Assembly: GCA_964392615.1 (NCBI GenBank)
Contig: CAYMRB010000500.1
Span: 1 to 6,748 of the forward strand
Reading direction: 5' to 3'
Origin: CAYMRB01 sp964392615
Lineage (GTDB): Bacteria > Planctomycetota > UBA8108
DNA: 6,748 nt
Shown here: piece after piece, positions 5,115 to 6,748 of the stretch
Layout: every line of letters begins with the position of its first letter
How positions within the stretch are numbered: position 1 is the first letter of the stretch
The notes under the pieces: generated by a model
Databases searched by the model: none
What the model was told of the DNA's origin: nothing
Seen by the model: the letters and a program-made list of their open reading frames with translations, nothing else
Translations under genes and position numbers: made by a program

Positions 5115-6662
5115 TCAATCCTCTCGGCTAATCCGGATTCCAGGGTGCCGACCGCGCATCGCCTCGAGGTCTTCCGCGCTCACTCGTACACGGCGAAGCC
5201 GCAACGACTCCAGTGCCCCGAGTGGCGCGAGTCGCCGCAAACCGTCAGCCGTGATCGCGGTGAAGTCGAGATTCAGCGACCGGAGCCGCGGCAGCCCGGC
5301 GACGATCGCCATGCCCGCGTCCGTCACCAGCGTCTTGCGCAGGCTCAGCGTCTCGAGGCGCTGCATGCCCCGGAGGTGCGTCAAGCCGTCGTCCGTGATC
5401 CGACCGTTGCGCAGCGCGAGCGTGCGCAGGTTCACGAGCGGCGCCAGGTGGGGCATGCCGGCGTCCGACAGTCGCTTGCGGCCGTTGAGCAGCAGCCCTT
5501 CGAGCTGGGTCATCCCTCTCAAGTGGGCCAGCCCCTCGTCGTCGACCTTGCTCTCGTCGAGATTGAGCCTTCGCAGGCTGCGCAGGTGCTTGACGTGCGA
5601 CAGGCCGACGTTGCCGAACTTCGAGTCCATCAGCCTGAGCTCCGTCAGCTTCTGCAACGCGCCGAGCTTCGCGAAGCCGCTACCCGTGATGTGCGTGTCG
5701 GAGAGGTCGAGGTCCCTGAGTTCCTTCAGCTTGGCGAGGCGCTCGAGACCGCGATCGGTGATCTTCGCATCCTCGAGGTCGAGCCTCTCCAGCGCGGTGA
5801 ACTGGCCGATCGCCGCCATGCCGTCGTCGTCGACGTCCGTGTTGTCGAGCGTCAGCTCGATGAGTCGTCCGGGGGGCTCGAAATTCACGAGCCCCGCGCC
5901 CGTCACGTCGGTCGAATCGAGCCGTAGCTCGCGCAGCTCGGTCATTCCCGTCAGGCAGGAGAGCCCGCCGTCGGTGATCTCGTTGTAGGACAACCGCAGG
6001 CTGCGCAGGCGGACGAGGCCGCGCAGGTTCGCGAGCGCCGCATCGTCAATCTTCCCGCTGGTCAGGTCGAGCCGCTCGAGCTTGTCGCAGTGTCGCAGTA
6101 CGGACAGCTCGCCCGATGGTAAGGGAAGATACTCGACGCCGAGGTCGCGCAGGCTCGTGAGCTTCGCCAGGGGAGCCAGCCCGCCTGCGCGGAGCCCCTC
6201 GATCTTCGCCAGCACCAGCCTGGCGAGATCCGGGAATCGCGCCAGGAAACCCAGCCCGTCGTCGGAGAGCTTCGCGTCCCAGATCACGAGGCTTCGCAAG
6301 CTCGGCACCCGCTCCGCGTCGTCGAGCGGCTGGATCGACAGGCGCGCGAATCGCAGCGCGCGAAGTTGCGGCAGCGCCGCCGTGTACTTCCAGACGACGC
6401 GCGAGAAACGGTCTCCCTCGAGACTGAGGTAGTCGAGGTCGGAGATCGCGCGAAGCCGAGAAAGGTCCTCGTCCTTTCCCTTCCAGCCGTTCTCCAGCCA
6501 CACAGAGGTTCGCTGGCGGCCGTCGGGATCCGTCCTGCGGTGCGCCCGGCCACCGAGTTCACGGATGCGATCGAGGTCGGTCTCGTCACTTGCCGCCGCC
6601 GGGCTCGCGAGCGTGCTCAGGGACGCCAGAGCCAGCAGTGCGATTCGAACGAGAGGCCTCAC
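5115..6662 (-). CDS. Secreted leucine-rich-repeat protein (about 17-18 repeats)
   Basis: The 515-residue protein begins with a signal peptide (1-25, probable cleavage in SPAAA-SDE). A short charged N-terminal region (26-75) follows, then a continuous leucine-rich-repeat array to the C-terminus (about 76-508). The usual unit is 24 residues of the form LxxLxLxxTxITDxGLxxLxxLxx, for example LRDLDLSDTHITGSGFAKLG. This consensus resembles the ribonuclease-inhibitor or cysteine-containing LRR style common in Planctomycetota. There is no membrane anchor, sorting signal or catalytic domain, so it should be periplasmic or extracellular and work by binding a protein or other ligand. The start is GTG at 6662 with GGAG (6673-6676) 10 nt upstream. 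It lies 7 nt after the preceding gene and 2 nt before the GspG-like gene, so it sits in the middle of an operon. The ligand is unknown. Confidence 0.9.
   Translation of the reverse strand: MRPLVRIALLALASLSTLASPAAASDETDLDRIRELGGRAHRRTDPDGRQRTSVWLENGWKGKDEDLSRLRAISDLDYLSLEGDRFSRVVWKYTAALPQLRALRFARLSIQPLDDAERVPSLRSLVIWDAKLSDDGLGFLARFPDLARLVLAKIEGLRAGGLAPLAKLTSLRDLGVEYLPLPSGELSVLRHCDKLERLDLTSGKIDDAALANLRGLVRLRSLRLSYNEITDGGLSCLTGMTELRELRLDSTDVTGAGLVNFEPPGRLIELTLDNTDVDDDGMAAIGQFTALERLDLEDAKITDRGLERLAKLKELRDLDLSDTHITGSGFAKLGALQKLTELRLMDSKFGNVGLSHVKHLRSLRRLNLDESKVDDEGLAHLRGMTQLEGLLLNGRKRLSDAGMPHLAPLVNLRTLALRNGRITDDGLTHLRGMQRLETLSLRKTLVTDAGMAIVAGLPRLRSLNLDFTAITADGLRRLAPLGALESLRLRRVRVSAEDLEAMRGRHPGIRISRED
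5119..5125 (-). promoter_or_regulatory. Ribosome binding site inside the LRR gene end, fixing the ATG at 5112
   Basis: GAGAGGA on the minus strand lies within the last codons of the LRR gene. It is 6 nt from the ATG at 5112, which is ideal, and 0 nt from the alternative TTG at 5118. This favours the ATG start. Confidence 0.6.
5139..6437 (-). repeat. Degenerate 72-bp tandem repeat array encoding LRR units
   Basis: About 17 full units plus a C-terminal partial unit, starting at Leu residues 76, 100, 122, 146, 171, 195, 219, 243, 267, 291, 315, 339, 363, 387, 412, 436, 460 and 484. Nearly all are 24 residues. Exceptions are unit 2 (22 residues) and units 4 and 14 (25 residues). The N-terminal units 1, 2 and 5 fit the consensus least well, and the strongest xITDxGL matches are in the C-terminal half, consistent with more recent duplication there. 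Confidence 0.8.
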
Positions 6663-6669
6663 GGCCGGC

Positions 6670-6748
6670 TCACTCCGCCAGGCAGTCGAGTTCGTCTTCC
6701 GTCGGATCCTGTCCCGGCTCCGGATGCGGCGCGGGCGGCGCGGCCCCG
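6670..6748 (-). CDS. C-terminal end of an unidentified protein (partial)
   Basis: Only the last 25 codons and a TGA (6672-6670) are inside the window; the rest lies beyond position 6748. The visible tail is Pro/Ala-rich then acidic, reading GAAPPAPHPEPGQDPTEDEL followed by DCLAE. It is called coding because the frame is open to the edge. It also ends 7 nt before the LRR GTG, and the presumed LRR ribosome binding site (GGAG) overlaps its last codons, as in the other tight junctions of this operon. A flexible Pro/Glu-rich C-terminus is all that can be said. No family can be assigned from this fragment, and chance openness over such a short stretch is possible. Confidence 0.45.
   Translation of the reverse strand, partial: GAAPPAPHPEPGQDPTEDELDCLAE

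Noticed and set aside
4870..5988. Plus-strand Ser/Arg-rich open frame opposite the LRR gene
   Set aside because: Its Ser-rich periodic composition simply mirrors the 72-bp LRR repeats on the other strand.
1..6748. Mobile element, CRISPR array or phage island
   Set aside because: No direct repeats with spacers, no transposase, integrase or phage-like products, no tRNA edge and no visible composition shift.

Overview
The window is GC-rich (roughly two thirds G+C by eye), densely packed and uses GTG starts freely. Its gene mix is a secreted sialate O-acetylesterase-type enzyme with a PA14 module, a URO-D/methyltransferase-family protein, a 24-residue leucine-rich-repeat secreted protein, a GspG-type pseudopilin domain in an atypical membrane protein, and a very basic Lys/Arg/Pro-rich membrane-anchored protein. 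This mix is typical of Planctomycetota or a related PVC-group lineage. That assignment is inference from gene content. There is no rRNA, tRNA, CRISPR array, integrase, transposase or phage gene, so this looks like an ordinary chromosomal segment with lineage-specific genes.

Layout. On the minus strand, 32-751 encodes the basic anchored protein. A 183-bp divergent intergenic region (752-934) separates it from a plus-strand pair. The first of the pair is a three-module secreted esterase (935-3151). The second is a URO-D superfamily protein (3148-4080) that starts inside the esterase stop codon (GTGA overlap). That pair converges on a minus-strand operon and ends in it: the two facing stop codons share one palindromic hexamer, TCATGA (4075-4080). 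The minus-strand operon reads, in transcription order: the 3' end of an unidentified gene (6748-6670), a secreted leucine-rich-repeat protein (6662-5115), a membrane protein with a GspG-like periplasmic domain (5112-4498), and a small four-helix membrane protein (4494-4075). Gaps inside it are only 7, 2 and 3 nt, so co-transcription and translational coupling are likely.

How the genes may work together. The esterase would deacetylate exported or external glycans. Its coupled URO-D partner could act in the cytoplasm on a methylated or corrinoid-linked substrate, but no sequence feature fixes that substrate. The minus-strand operon looks like a cell-envelope module: an exported repeat scaffold and two integral membrane proteins. 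None of these proteins has a visible catalytic motif, so a structural, binding or sensing role is more likely than an enzymatic one. I see no complete, obviously new defence, mobile or biosynthetic system. The most unusual elements are the pseudopilin domain embedded in a three-helix protein within the LRR operon, and the esterase/URO-D coupling.
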